Positions 1 to 11,340 of a DNA stretch of 64,000 nucleotides are shown here, piece after piece. Position 1 is the stretch's first letter, and the number at the start of each line of letters is the position of its first letter. Under the pieces are notes generated by a model. That model was not told the origin of the DNA. It saw only the letters and a program-made list of their open reading frames with translations, and searched no databases. Both the position numbers and the translations under genes were made by a program. This stretch comes from Aptenodytes patagonicus (taxonomy: Eukaryota; Chordata; Aves; Sphenisciformes; Spheniscidae): positions 61,317,816 to 61,381,815 of the forward strand of contig NC_134982.1 in NCBI RefSeq assembly GCF_965638725.1. Reading direction: 5' to 3'.

Positions 1-3000
1 ATTTATCTTCTCCTTTTCTTTACTGTAATTACTCTCTGCTCCTTGATGTCTTCTTCCTGCCTTCAGCCCTCTTTTCTCATCGGCCTACTCCTGAGGGCTT
101 CTTCCTTCCTTGGACTTTACCATCCACGTTCCTTGGCTTTAACCTACCTCCTGATGGTATCTTTTTTCCTCTGTGTACGGAGCTGTTGAAGAAAAAGACC
201 TTGTGAGGCTGAAATAAATAGATAAACAGCCCTCCTATTACAAGTGACCATTTAGGAAACTAGTTATTTTTCTCAACCATGTAGTAGCAGCCTAGCTAGG
301 AGTCATGTTTTTCATGTAGTGTACTTATGCTGCCCTCCATGCACAAAGTAGCAGAGAGAAAAACTTACTTTCTTTCCTGCTTCTAAGGTAAGGAGTGAAC
401 CGGTAGGGAATAGCATGTGCGTGAGAGAGGAAGGAGGGAGGTAATCAATTTAGCAAAAGAATCCTGCAAATCCTCCTCCTAACAGATCGTTACTGAAATT
501 GACTCCTTGAAAACATGCCATAGTAGTCTTTGTTTGAATTGAATAAGAATAGAGAAACCTTCAACATATTCAGATGTTCTGAAGTGATAAATCACATTTA
601 ATGGCCTCAAAAACTAATGTTTTCAGATCAGAGTAAGGTAACGTATCGTGAAGGGAAAAAGGAAAGTAACACCGCACAGCTTAATTCCCAAGCAAGGTGT
701 GTACCAAAATCTGTACAGACCTCTTCTGTGGGCGGCACATCTCCTTTCTTCTAGGGATCAGCCTGTACTCATTTTGCTTGTGAGAAGTCATCCTCAACAT
801 TCTGGATGTGGCATCATATGCCAGTAGGCAAGACTTTCGCTAAGTTAAATTCAGAAATGCAATATATCTGAAACAAAATGGTTAATGAAGCAGTAGGATA
901 CTGTGACCCCCCTGCTAGCACTAATAAGTTTGAGACCTCTACAACTTATTTCATATGAAGAGACACTGATCATAACTTGTCATCTTGTGAACACTTTAAT
1001 ATGAACCACAGACTCATTACACTTTTTTGAAAATTTAAATCAGCCTGGAGTACAGACCTTCTTCATAATAAGCATGAAAATGCAAAGGGATTTTGATTAT
1101 TACTAGATTTTGACAACGCAGGGGTCCACAACTTAGTAATAAGAAGCCTGTGAGCTATTATTGGATTTCTTTAACAAGATCAGGCCAGAGAACTCTTTGA
1201 ACATGGACTTTTCTAAAGTACAGAAAGTAGGGCAACTTCCCATCTCATTAGAAACATTTACATCATGAGCTTTTTTTCATCTCCTTTAAATCCTGCAAGT
1301 TCTATGTGAATGAATTCTGTTAAATACCCCTTGAGTATACACAGACTTTTCTGTCATCAGTTTACCTTCTTATATCCATATGATCATAAAGCAAAATCAC
1401 TGCTACCTGTCAGCTGTTTTTGAATTAACGATAAACCTCAGTCGTCATTCAAACCTCCCTGGGCATAGCAACTTACTTCACAATCCCATGTGAAGGTGGT
1501 GCAGTGAGAAACTGAGAGTTAGAAACCCTATGTGATAATAGAGGCCAAATTAAAAAAAAAAAGGGAAAACAAATTAACCTATTTTTGAGCTGATTCTAGC
1601 TTTTAGTAACAATAATTTAGCTATCATGACCCCAAGGCTGGAAAACAAGTTCTGGAACACCAGGAGGTCTCTGAGAGGAACATTAATTTCAGTGAAGCAG
1701 CAGACAGAGTTTAGAAGCAAACATTTTTGTAAAACATATTGTCCAACATCTAGAGGTTGTGGGATTTGCTGCATTTCTACATGTTTCCACAGTATTAATT
1801 TCATTAAACTTTTCCATTTTATTTAGACACTTAATTCAACAATCAGATAGTATAGATGGTTCCTCAGGAGCTGTGAAGCACAGCTGACTCCTGTGCATCT
1901 CCAAGCACTGGGCCCTATCTTCCGTTGCCACATCTGGCAGTTCCAGTCAGAAATTGGGACATTCACCCTTCCACATCTGCCTCATACACAACCGCAGGTC
2001 AAAAAAGATGCAACCAAGATGCAAACATGAATCAGCAGGAGAATTCACAACAGGACATTGGACTGGAGCTGGAACAGCCATCATTATGATCGTCTCAGAA
2101 GTCTCAGAAGAAAAGCTGGACAAAAACTTTATAAAGAATAATTCTCTCACACAAAATGCTATTTCAGTACAATGCAAATCTTCCTCAGTAACGTGAATTC
2201 CGCTGGAGCCTTTGAGAGAAACCAACCTCTCTTGTATCTGGCCTGGCCTGCCTGCCTCACCATAGATGCTTGGATCCCTATTAGCTTCTCTTGTACCTCC
2301 TGTTTTTTTAAGAAAGTTCCAGTTCATGCTTCTGATCTCCTGTTCCATTCATAAAGATAAACCTTGTCTCTAATATCAACGAATATGCTAACACATGCAT
2401 TTGTATGTATGTAGGCTAGAGAGTGGAAAGAGTATTGTCTGTTCATTTCAGAGTAATTTTGAAAGATCTACAGCTGCCAAGGTACAGATATACAACATTC
2501 CTTTTTGGAACCTATGCTTATATTATATGGTCTTTATTAATGGCTGAAGTTTGAAGAGCAGGAATTGATTTAAAAATTCAAGGTAGAGATAGGACAATCT
2601 TTCTGAAGGACAAGCTTCAGAATGAAATCTGAATTTTCCCTCTTTTGAGGATGGAAGTCAGCATAAGATTACAGCATGGTCCACTCTTTATGTAAGACAC
2701 ACATCTGTTATCATTTATATTTTCCATGTCAGGAGTTATTTCACAATACCCTCACCAAAGATTATCTTTAAAACAGAAAAATAGCCATCATGACATCAGA
2801 TTGTCAGTATCTGAAGAAGCTTTGGTTTCCAGAACATTGTAGGACAATGAATTCTGCAGTTCAGCAATAGAAAAAGCAAGTTTGTGTAAACTCTGTTGAG
2901 AATTTAGTTTAGTACAGTCACCCATTGTGCATGCTTTTATAAGGTTTCCTTTTTTAATAGGTAAGTAATCCCCTTATGTAAATTCCTTTTTTTATCAATA

Positions 3001-5289
3001 TCTAAGTTAATCTGCCATTTTATTACTTTATAATTTGTTATTGTGAGATCCTTTTACAATATCATTTTCATGGACCTTATGTAGATAATACCAAAACCTT
3101 CAGATGAATGGGCAGATATGAATGCATTGACTTGTCCTGATGAAATGTCAACTTTTATGCAAGTACCTTTTAAAGTTCAGCTGAAAGTGCTTAAGTTCTT
3201 ACACTCTAATCTGTGAAATTTAGCTTTCTAATTCCCAGTTTACCATCTCTGATCAATGATTTCCAGAATTACATTAAGAAACCTTTCAAGTAAACAGTAT
3301 GATTTTTTTTCTATTTTCCTCCTTCCCTCACATTTTCTCTGTACACTTAAGCATTTTGTTGTTGTTTACCTTTTATTTCACAGCTGGCAGATGTCTGGCC
3401 AAAACTGCCTCATATAATCACTGTTTACATGCAAGAAAAATACAAAGTCTCAAACACTGTTTGTCTCCTTTTGTCTGAATATACTACCAACATGGTACAC
3501 TAATCAATATTCTAAGTGTATTTCAGACAATGCCTCACAGCATACACTATGTGTTTTAAAGACAATATTGATTTATGCAGTTACCTTCAAAAGGTTCTCC
3601 TGTATGAAGGGCAGCAAAATATAGGCCATTTGATAGTAATTTCAGCATCCCGTTTAAATGTGTGGATTATATAATAAGAAAAACGTGAACAAGATGTAAA
3701 CCCCATGTGAACAGAAGGCCTTTTGGTCAAGACAAAGCATGATATTGGAACCCCTAGTTTCTGGGCACTACTCTTGCAGGTTAAAAATTAAGATGAATGT
3801 CACAGAAATTAAATAAAGTTCCTGGAAATTTTATACTAAGAACCTTGGTAAGTTTTGGACATTCCTCCCCTTTAGGTGATTTATATATTGTAGTGTGCTG
3901 ACACTGTACTAATAAAAAAGAAAAAGGAATCTCAGAGACCTAGAAAAGAAAGTTACCGAAAGAAGTCCAAGACTCAAGTAGAAATATTATTTAAACAAAT
4001 TTAGCTTATGAAAAATACATTGAGAGTGTCAAGACCTAAAATGGCAGAACTATTATGAACATCAGGGCATAATATACAAGAGTATATTATATTTTATAGT
4101 ATAAAAATAATGCAAATAAATGATGAGCATCCCATTGTAACTTGCATACACATTTTATACACACAGGTTCCATTTTAGTGAACCAAACACTCAATTATTT
4201 TCTTGAGACTCCTGTTCTCAAAGTTAGATATGTTTTGAAGTATTTTGCTGAATCTGGAGATGGTGTAACTGAAAGTTTTCCAGCATTTTCAGTTTAAAAA
4301 TGATTGTTGTGGTCTGCTGGGAAAACTATGATCTCATTTATCTCCTTGTTTCTCTTCCAAAGGAATTACTGTTTCTAATGTGCTTCAACCATATGAAGTT
4401 CTATATAAATGTTATATTATTATTACTGTATTATTTATATGTTTCAGCTACATAAGGAACTCCCAGATACCTGAAACAGACACAAGCGATACACAACACT
4501 GCCCCAACAACTCCTTGTTTAAACTGACAGGGAGTAAGGAGAGTATTTCTAATTCTGTATCAAAAGTACTTACCTCACAGCACACTTAAAATCTATGAAA
4601 ACATTCCAAGCTTCCTCTTAGTGAAAGTGCATGTGTATCTTGCTCCCTTCAACACCCCAAATGACAGAGCAGTAACTGAGTCATCCCTTGGATTAAAACA
4701 GTACACTTCATATGTTCAGAAGTTAATCTTCCGAATATTAGAACAGCAGTCTTCAAAAGCATGAAATACCTCTATCAAAATTTCTCTGTACACCATGCAC
4801 CTCCACGCTATCCCAAAAGAGAGAGCTGTCTTCAAAGAAAATCTGAAACTTGAACTTTAAATGTTGAAGGTACTGGCCAGTTACTCTTCTTTGAAATGCA
4901 GAGTCAGTGCTGTATGTCCTGGAAGAATCTTACTGTGCTAAGATTCCATGAATTACTTTAAAAGATTCAAAGACCTATGCTGATTTCTTTGATTCCTATA
5001 AAATTAAATTATTCCATCAGGAAGAAGTTGTATCAGTTTAAGATTTAGTGGAATATGACTTTAATTTTCTTAGAGGATCGGTACCTGTTAGAACCTATGA
5101 TCAACAAAATATATGCTACCAGCTTGGATTGCTGTAATAGTTGCTGAATGTCATGTGTGTTAGTCTTGAGTTACTGCATGGGAAATAAAAGTACATATTG
5201 CTCTGTATTTTTTGCTCTCGTGGTGGGAGTTAGAAGCCTGACACAAGCCTACTTCATCCACAGTTGTAAGTTTACCCGCCCATCAGCAC
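1..5289. other. intergenic, no gene recognised
   Basis: AT-rich sequence with short A or T runs and only short open frames. The longest, 133 codons on the minus strand at 1947-2348, has no domain I recognise, no codon pattern or splice context that convinces me, and a plus-strand frame overlaps it. If gene order is as in other amniotes, this side of SLCO4C1 faces ST8SIA4; that is inference, and no ST8SIA4 exon was seen. Confidence 0.6.
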
Positions 5290-5560
5290 CTTTTCATGGC
5301 ATTTTGTGCTTCCCAGCCCAGCAGTGATACAGTCTGATCAGAGGTAAGGGAGAAATTTATTACCGTGGCAGTGGTCAAACATTGGAATATGTGGCCTAGA
5401 GAAGTTACGGTATCCCATTCCTTGAAATGCTTAAAAATCAGACATGGTCCTGTGCAACATATTGTAGCTTTGACAGCCATGGTCTAAGCTAGTGGTCAGA
5501 CCAGAGAACCCATCACCAGACCAGAGGTCCCATCCAGTCTAATTTATTTTACAAGTCTGC
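5290..5560 (+). repeat. old CR1 LINE 3' fragment
   Basis: Heavily diverged but readable as the 3' end of a CR1 element. It has the phrase coding for the end of ORF2 (gggagaaatttattacc, then gtggtcaaacattggaa and gcctagagaagtt), followed by the 3' UTR phrases acatggtcctgtgcaac and agaggtcccatccag. No intact frame remains, and the terminal 8-bp repeat is not visible. It is 5'-truncated like most CR1 copies and is probably one of the older repeats here. Confidence 0.65.
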
Positions 5561-8471
5561 AATAGTTGTCCATTGCCAAAGTTAAAAAGCCCCTTCAGAA
5601 AAAAAGTTTAAATTTGGTCGGTTTTTTTCCATGTCTTTTTGCTATTTGTATAATTAGTGGGAATATCCACTAGTTAAAAATTCATTAGACTGTATACTAT
5701 TAGGGTCAATTCCTTGTTCCTCCTGAAACATCTTATGTAAATACAAGTAAGGCCTTTGGTGTGTTTTTATTTAATTCCACACCTTTGAAAACAAGGATAG
5801 AAGCACTACTCTGACTCACAATATACCACAAGGCCATTATAAAAGTTTTATAGATCATATTGTGCTAATTTAAACATAACATTATCCATGCAAGAAATAT
5901 CCATAGATGCATACATAGAGTTATACGGCTTCATGAAAAGAAGAGAAAAATATTAAACATATAAACTATCAAGAAAAAGCCATTTCACTGAAGTCTAGAA
6001 ACATCTTAAGACCTTGCAAATTGGTAATATTAAAGTTATACAGGAAATTCATGTCTTTGATCTAAAAAATATGACAAAATTATAGTGCTGATCTCCTCTG
6101 ATAATAGTTTACTCCTAGCAAGAAAAACAGCTCATACATAACATTCTTATTACTGAAAAAAGATGCATAAACACAAGGTGCGTTAAACACAGTCTAACCA
6201 CATTCATTTTTAGAAACACTTCATATATATTTTACAGATATTTATGGTGTATACCATTGATTTGATTTCTCAGATACAAAGGATATTAAAACAATACATT
6301 CTTCCTGATCTACCGTATGTATTTTGGACCTGGAGCTTTTCCATATAAACAGACTTCTGTGCCTGAACTGAGTCTTGTGAAAGTCAGTGTGCCTCTGAGC
6401 AGGTGCAGAGCCTGCCAATACAGAAGAGCCTAAAGGTAATGATTTGAATCACACGTGCATATGTTACAGTATCAGAGTCTTATTTTCAACCCAAGATGAA
6501 ACCACATTTGATTCTGACAACAGTATGAAATATATCAGCTTTTCAACATCCACATGCCACCTGCTGTGCTTGTTGGTGATGTAAGGCAATATTAGCGATA
6601 AATATAATCATTAATGAATATGTGAAGAGTTAGAAGTTTAATTTTAATGCTGCTTTATAGTTTCAGGATTTTCACTGTTTCTTTTTTTTACCCAGAACAC
6701 TGTCTTTATTGTAAGAACTGCAACATGACAGCATATTCCTTTATTCCCTTAACAGTCAAACCAGCATTTGATTTAACTTAAATGGAAATTTGTTCCTTAA
6801 TGGAAAAATTTATCATAATTTTGTCAATATCATCCCAGAGCAATTGCATTTAACTGTACAGATTAGACCTTGCAGAATATCTATGGAAACTACATCTCTG
6901 TTACTGTGGCTCTTTTCCTTTACTAATATCAGTCACTGCTGTCTGTATTTCTGTCTTACTCTTTTCCATGCTGCGAAAAGGAAAAAGCAGATCTTGAAAT
7001 CAATGTGAGCCCCTCTTTTCCCCAAATTAATAAATTAATCTTCAGGCCTACTCTTTTGATAGTGATGGGACCAGGTCTGTATTAAGAGCAGCAAGAGTGA
7101 CACCCAATGGTCACTTAAAAATTATACTTCAAGCAGTGCCCAGGGAACGTGAGGTATATGTTGTCTACCACTGAAAGTGAATAGCTCAAAGTAGTAGTTC
7201 AAAGCGAATTCCACATGTATGTATTTCTCATTATGACCCCACGATAAACATGATATATATACTTAACTTAAAATGTTAAGTTGAATTAATCTTTCATTTG
7301 GATCAATCACCAATAGCCAAAGATAAAAAAAAAACCTACTAGCAAAGGAAAAAAGTAGCTTAGGGATCCATCATACTCTGGAAAAATAATGAATTTATAA
7401 GACCATGAGCTGGGACTATTTTCCTAGAGAACACAGAAATATGGCCATCCTACGTCAAACTTACTTAAAAGTTTAATGACTTCAATGATTTCCATTGGTG
7501 GTGGACAAGCCAGCCACTCAGATTTCCTTGGACTGCTCCATACAAGTTCAAACAGGATTGTAAAAGTACAAAAGTCATTACAACTTTTCCATCACTGTCT
7601 TATCTTGAGGGACTAAATTCTGTATGGAGAAGCAAGTACTTGGAAAAACATATGATTCCCACAGTAAAAATTCTCCTACAAATATTAAACATTGTCACTT
7701 ATGACCACACCCTGATAAACTCCTAGGACATTTATGGACTAAGACAAAGGTATTTATTAAAAGGTACTTATTAATCATCAGTGAATCTTCTACTACAGAT
7801 CAATATATATGGATTACCACTCCAGAGACTAACGAGGGGGCTGGGGGTGGGATAAGGCTTTTTTTTTTTTCCTAATCAGAACTTTTTTGGCAGTCGTTTT
7901 GAATTATTTTTAAAAGAAGTCAATAGTTAGTGATGGAAAAACAAAGATCCAAGCAGAATAATCCTAGAGGAATATGCACCAGAAGAATAAAACATGAGAG
8001 CCAGAGTCTTTTCTTCTTGTCACAAACACAGACATTCAGATCAATTTAAAAAATATGCAGGAGAAGAGAAAGAAGGTCTCAATTTTTTTTTTTCATTTAT
8101 AATTACGAACACATTCCAAGTGTGCAAACTGATGGGAAATTTGGGTAGGAACGTGAGGGATTTTTTCATAATGTAGTATTATGAAACAATACAGGGACTG
8201 CTAAACTGCACTGAAATGTAAGGCATAGCTTGAAATTCCAGATTCCTTCTAGATTTTGTTCAAAAGACCATAACTTTAAAAACTGATATAAATCCCATGA
8301 TGATCCCTTCAGTTTTTAATCTGCAAAACACAGTCAATAGATTTTCATTCAGTGATTTCCATAGCAAGATGAATCTCAGCATCCATCAATACCTACTGAG
8401 CTATATGAAGATGAACAGCGTAGCTGTATTTTGAAATCCAGGACAACGTAGCAATTGAATTATTTAAGTTA
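5561..8471. other. intergenic, no gene recognised
   Basis: AT-rich DNA without a recognisable exon, RNA gene or repeat. It contains only short homopolymers, such as the T run near 7860 and the T run near 8085. Confidence 0.6.
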
Positions 8472-8476
8472 ATACT
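8472..8476. repeat. target-site duplication of solo LTR, left copy
   Basis: The five bases ATACT directly before the LTR are repeated exactly at 9022-9026 directly after it. A 5-bp duplication fits integration by an ERVL-type (class III) element. Confidence 0.85.
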
Positions 8477-8616
8477 TGTCGTGATTTAATCTGTCGGCAA
8501 CTGAGCACCACACAGCTGCTCGCTCACTCCCCGCCTCCCCGGTGGGATGGGGGAGAGAATTGGAAGAGCACAAGTGAGAAAAACTTGTGGGTTGAAATAA
8601 AAAGTTTAATAATTGA

Positions 8617-8660
8617 AATAAAATAATAATAATAATGCAATAATAATAATAATAATAATA
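8617..8660. repeat. AAT trinucleotide microsatellite inside the solo LTR
   Basis: A run of AAT units, interrupted once by GC near 8637, lies inside the LTR just before its ATTAAA signal in the minus-strand sense. This position suggests it grew from a short ATT run belonging to the LTR family, so it is likely to vary in length. Confidence 0.85.
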
Positions 8661-8771
8661 CACAAAGCAAGTGATGCACAGTGCAATTGCTCACCACCCG
8701 CCGACCGATGCCCAGCCAGTCCCCGAGCAGCAGCCCCCCCGGCCAGCTTCCCCCAGTTTATGTACTGGGCA

Positions 8772-8779
8772 TGACGTCA
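8772..8779. promoter_or_regulatory. CRE palindrome TGACGTCA in the solo LTR
   Basis: A perfect consensus cAMP-response element lies about ten bases upstream of the degenerate TATA region in the sense (minus) direction of the LTR. That is the usual place for a core promoter activator site. Whether it is active in the host is unknown. Confidence 0.55.
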
Positions 8780-9021
8780 TATGGTATGGAATGTCCCTTT
8801 GGCCAGTTTGGCTGTGCCCCCTCCCAGCTTCTTGTGCACCTCCAGCCTTCTCAGTCAGTAGAGCATGGGGAGCTGAAAAGTCCTTGACTAGTGTAAGCAC
8901 TACTTAGCAACAACTAAAACATCGGTGTGTTATCAACTTTGTTCTCACCCTAAATCCAAAACACAGCACTGTACCAGCCACTAGGAAGAAAATTAACTCT
9001 ATCCCTGCAAAAACCAGGACA

Positions 9022-9026
9022 ATACT
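9022..9026. repeat. target-site duplication of solo LTR, right copy
   Basis: ATACT, identical to 8472-8476, directly follows the terminal CA of the LTR. Confidence 0.85.
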
Positions 9027-11232
9027 CTAAGAGCGAGTTCAAGACTGAACACTGGTTTGCAACTATATCACCATTTAAGTAGGTATATAACAGCACCCTC
9101 ACTTGTCAATGAGTGCATTCTTTTGAATTTATTATTTCTGCCCAAATAATCAATTTTGTATTTTTTCTTATATATCATGTACACATATCAGAATGAACAC
9201 TTAGTTAAAACTTTTCTTGAGATGAGGATTTTAGTCATTATATTTCAGACTTCACATGCAATTTATTTTACATCAGTTTCTTCATGCATTCAGAGTCCAC
9301 ACCCAGCAATATTCCTTTTTCCTTACTCTGTCAGGAATAAAGACAGTGCTCAGCTACCCATTACTTTTAGCTGAGGTATTTCTCTGAAGCAATACATTAT
9401 AAGGAAGAGCATACTGCAATGTCAGTCTTCAGAACAGTCCACACAAACCTGCAGACTGGACCCATCATGCCTGTGATTATTCCAGTCCTGCTTTCACGAG
9501 TGCGGAAGGCATTTCAGTCTTCTTTTGTTACAGTTATAGAGATCCATAAACAAAATGTATCCACATTCTACCCAGATCTGGAGCCTGTTTAATGTTTACA
9601 CATTAAAAAATATTTCTGCATCTATAAGACATTTTAAAACATGGAGTTTAATGAGGAAGAAAAAAAGACTAAGAGTATTTTAATTTAAAATGGTTGTTTC
9701 AAATAACAATAAAAATTCTAGGCATCATACTAAATTCCTCATTAAAGGTAAATTGGTCTTTGAGAATAACTGATCTGAGTGACAAAAAATTAATGGGTTT
9801 AGAAAAAAACCTAAATTGGAATCTATGAGTTGTAATAAAAGAATGTGAACATCATGAATACCATAATTTTTGTTCTTACCAATGCAAGCAAGCTACTCTC
9901 ATCCCTAGTGACAATTGAATCCCTGATCAATAAATTAAATATAAAATGCTGAGGGCTACCCACTATCTTTCCTCTGCTGATTAACTGTGCCAAACAAGAT
10001 GCTCCCAGGAAGAGACGTTTCATGTTAGTGCACAAATTGCTAAGTGAAATGGTAACAGATCAAATTCAAACTGACTCTGTAATACCATGTCAAGATTAAC
10101 ACTGAAGCTGGACAGAAGGAAGAAAACTATTTCTGACACCAGAGGACTGAAATTTGCAGGAATTTCACACCACTAAAGCAGCAAGGAGCTATCAGTCCAA
10201 AAACACTTACACGATCAACCAGGTGCAGCAAATCCATCCAGACTAGGTCCTGTCTGCCCTGTCGACTGTCTGCACCAGTTTGGGAGATATGAAGAGTTAC
10301 AAGCAGGATTTATTTCCTCACCTTTACTGGCATGACATGGAGGCCATCTTCACTCCCACACACCAGATGGCACAAAGCCATAAGGTTGCACAGCCGCTAA
10401 GGTAGGGTAGAGCCGAGCTCATATCTTACTTTAGCCCCCTTACTTTAGCACTGTGAAGGTATCATTCCCCAACACCTCTGTGAGGTGCATTTCTCCGCTT
10501 TCTTATCAGTCTTGTAGACCTCAACCAGCTCAAACGTTTCTGTAGCTGACATATTCCAGGTACTATCGTGACATCACAGATGCAAGGCTAAACTGGTGCT
10601 TTTTCCTGTAAGCCCATAACAATTTATTTTTTGTTGCCTTGTGAAATTGTGTTGCCTTGTTTTTCTCACATCTTTACAAGAAGTTCAGAGATAGACAATA
10701 AAGATCTAGCATATCCCCTCAATAAAGCATATACTCCCATTAGTGCTGATAGGGATTATAAATCTGATTAGCGAGATTTTCAAATGGCAAAAATCATATT
10801 AAAGTCACAATAAAGTATGTAATGCCACATATGTGAATAAAGCCTAAATTAAGTTTAAAGAAATGTATTTCAGCAGGAAGAGAAACTGTACATTGAACTT
10901 TTCCAGCATCCTTCATTTTGTCAGAAGGTAAATAGCGCTGAATCTTTCAGCACCACAGAAAAATTTCTTCTGGCTTCAACTGGCCTTTTTGTCTAATTGC
11001 TAACTACAATAGTAGAGTCATTGAAAAGAAAAAAAATGGAATTGCCCTCAATTGTCCCCAGAATAAAAATTCAAAATATAAACATATTCATAAGTTTAAA
11101 CATGGTGCTTCAGGTTATGATGTCAACAACTCTAAATTAAAGCCCTTTGCTATAGCAAATACATAGCCATCCATTTTTGCATTTTTATATTCATTCATAT
11201 GATGAATTCATATATTTATAGTCATTGGTTTT

Positions 11233-11235
<3 letters not shown>
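9027..11235. other. intergenic, no gene recognised
   Basis: AT-rich DNA with no recognised exon or repeat. The stretch around 10230-10520 is slightly more GC-rich and could hide an old repeat, but I could not match it to a family. Confidence 0.5.

Positions 11236-11263
<28 letters not shown>
11236..11263. repeat. poly(T) tract of 28 bases
   Basis: An uninterrupted T run. It could be the A tail of a retroposed sequence on the minus strand, but the DNA to its right reads as an ancient SINE-like sequence rather than an mRNA copy, so it is called only a homopolymer. Its length in the assembly may be unreliable. Confidence 0.9.
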
Positions 11264-11266
<3 letters not shown>

Positions 11267-11295
11267 ATTGTTTTATTGATCAAAAAGTGAAGTAC

Positions 11296-11340
11296 ATGTA
11301 GTTAAGTAACTTGTTTATGGTCACGTAATGAGTCAAGGTT
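11296..11340 (-). repeat. possible MIR/CORE-SINE remnant
   Basis: On the minus strand, about 45 bases resemble the conserved core of MIR-type SINEs: an 'actcattacgtgacc' phrase, then 'aagttacttaac'. In MIR, a phrase around 'gtgacc' is followed within a few bases by the same 'aagttacttaac' string. The match is short and the flanks do not clearly continue it. If real, it is an ancient amniote insertion that predates birds. Confidence 0.4.

Larger units (their letters stand above)
8477..9021 (-). mobile_element. solo LTR of an avian ERVL-type retrovirus
   Basis: This 545-bp unit starts TGTCGTGATTTAAT and ends AAAACCAGGACA on the plus strand, so it has the TG...CA ends of an LTR, and it lies between perfect 5-bp duplications (ATACT). 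It resembles a very common avian LTR family, read on the minus strand from 9021 to 8477. In that direction I see a palindromic CRE (TGACGTCA, 8772-8779), a degraded TATA region just downstream (ACATAAAC), an ATT trinucleotide run and an ATTAAA signal (8605-8610). No internal coding sequence is attached, so it is the product of recombination between two LTRs. The family assignment is from memory of the sequence type; the ends and duplication are seen directly. Confidence 0.88.

Noticed and set aside
1947..2348. 133-codon minus-strand frame as a gene
   Set aside because: No recognisable domain, an overlapping plus-strand frame of similar quality, no splice sites or promoter tied to it; likely chance.
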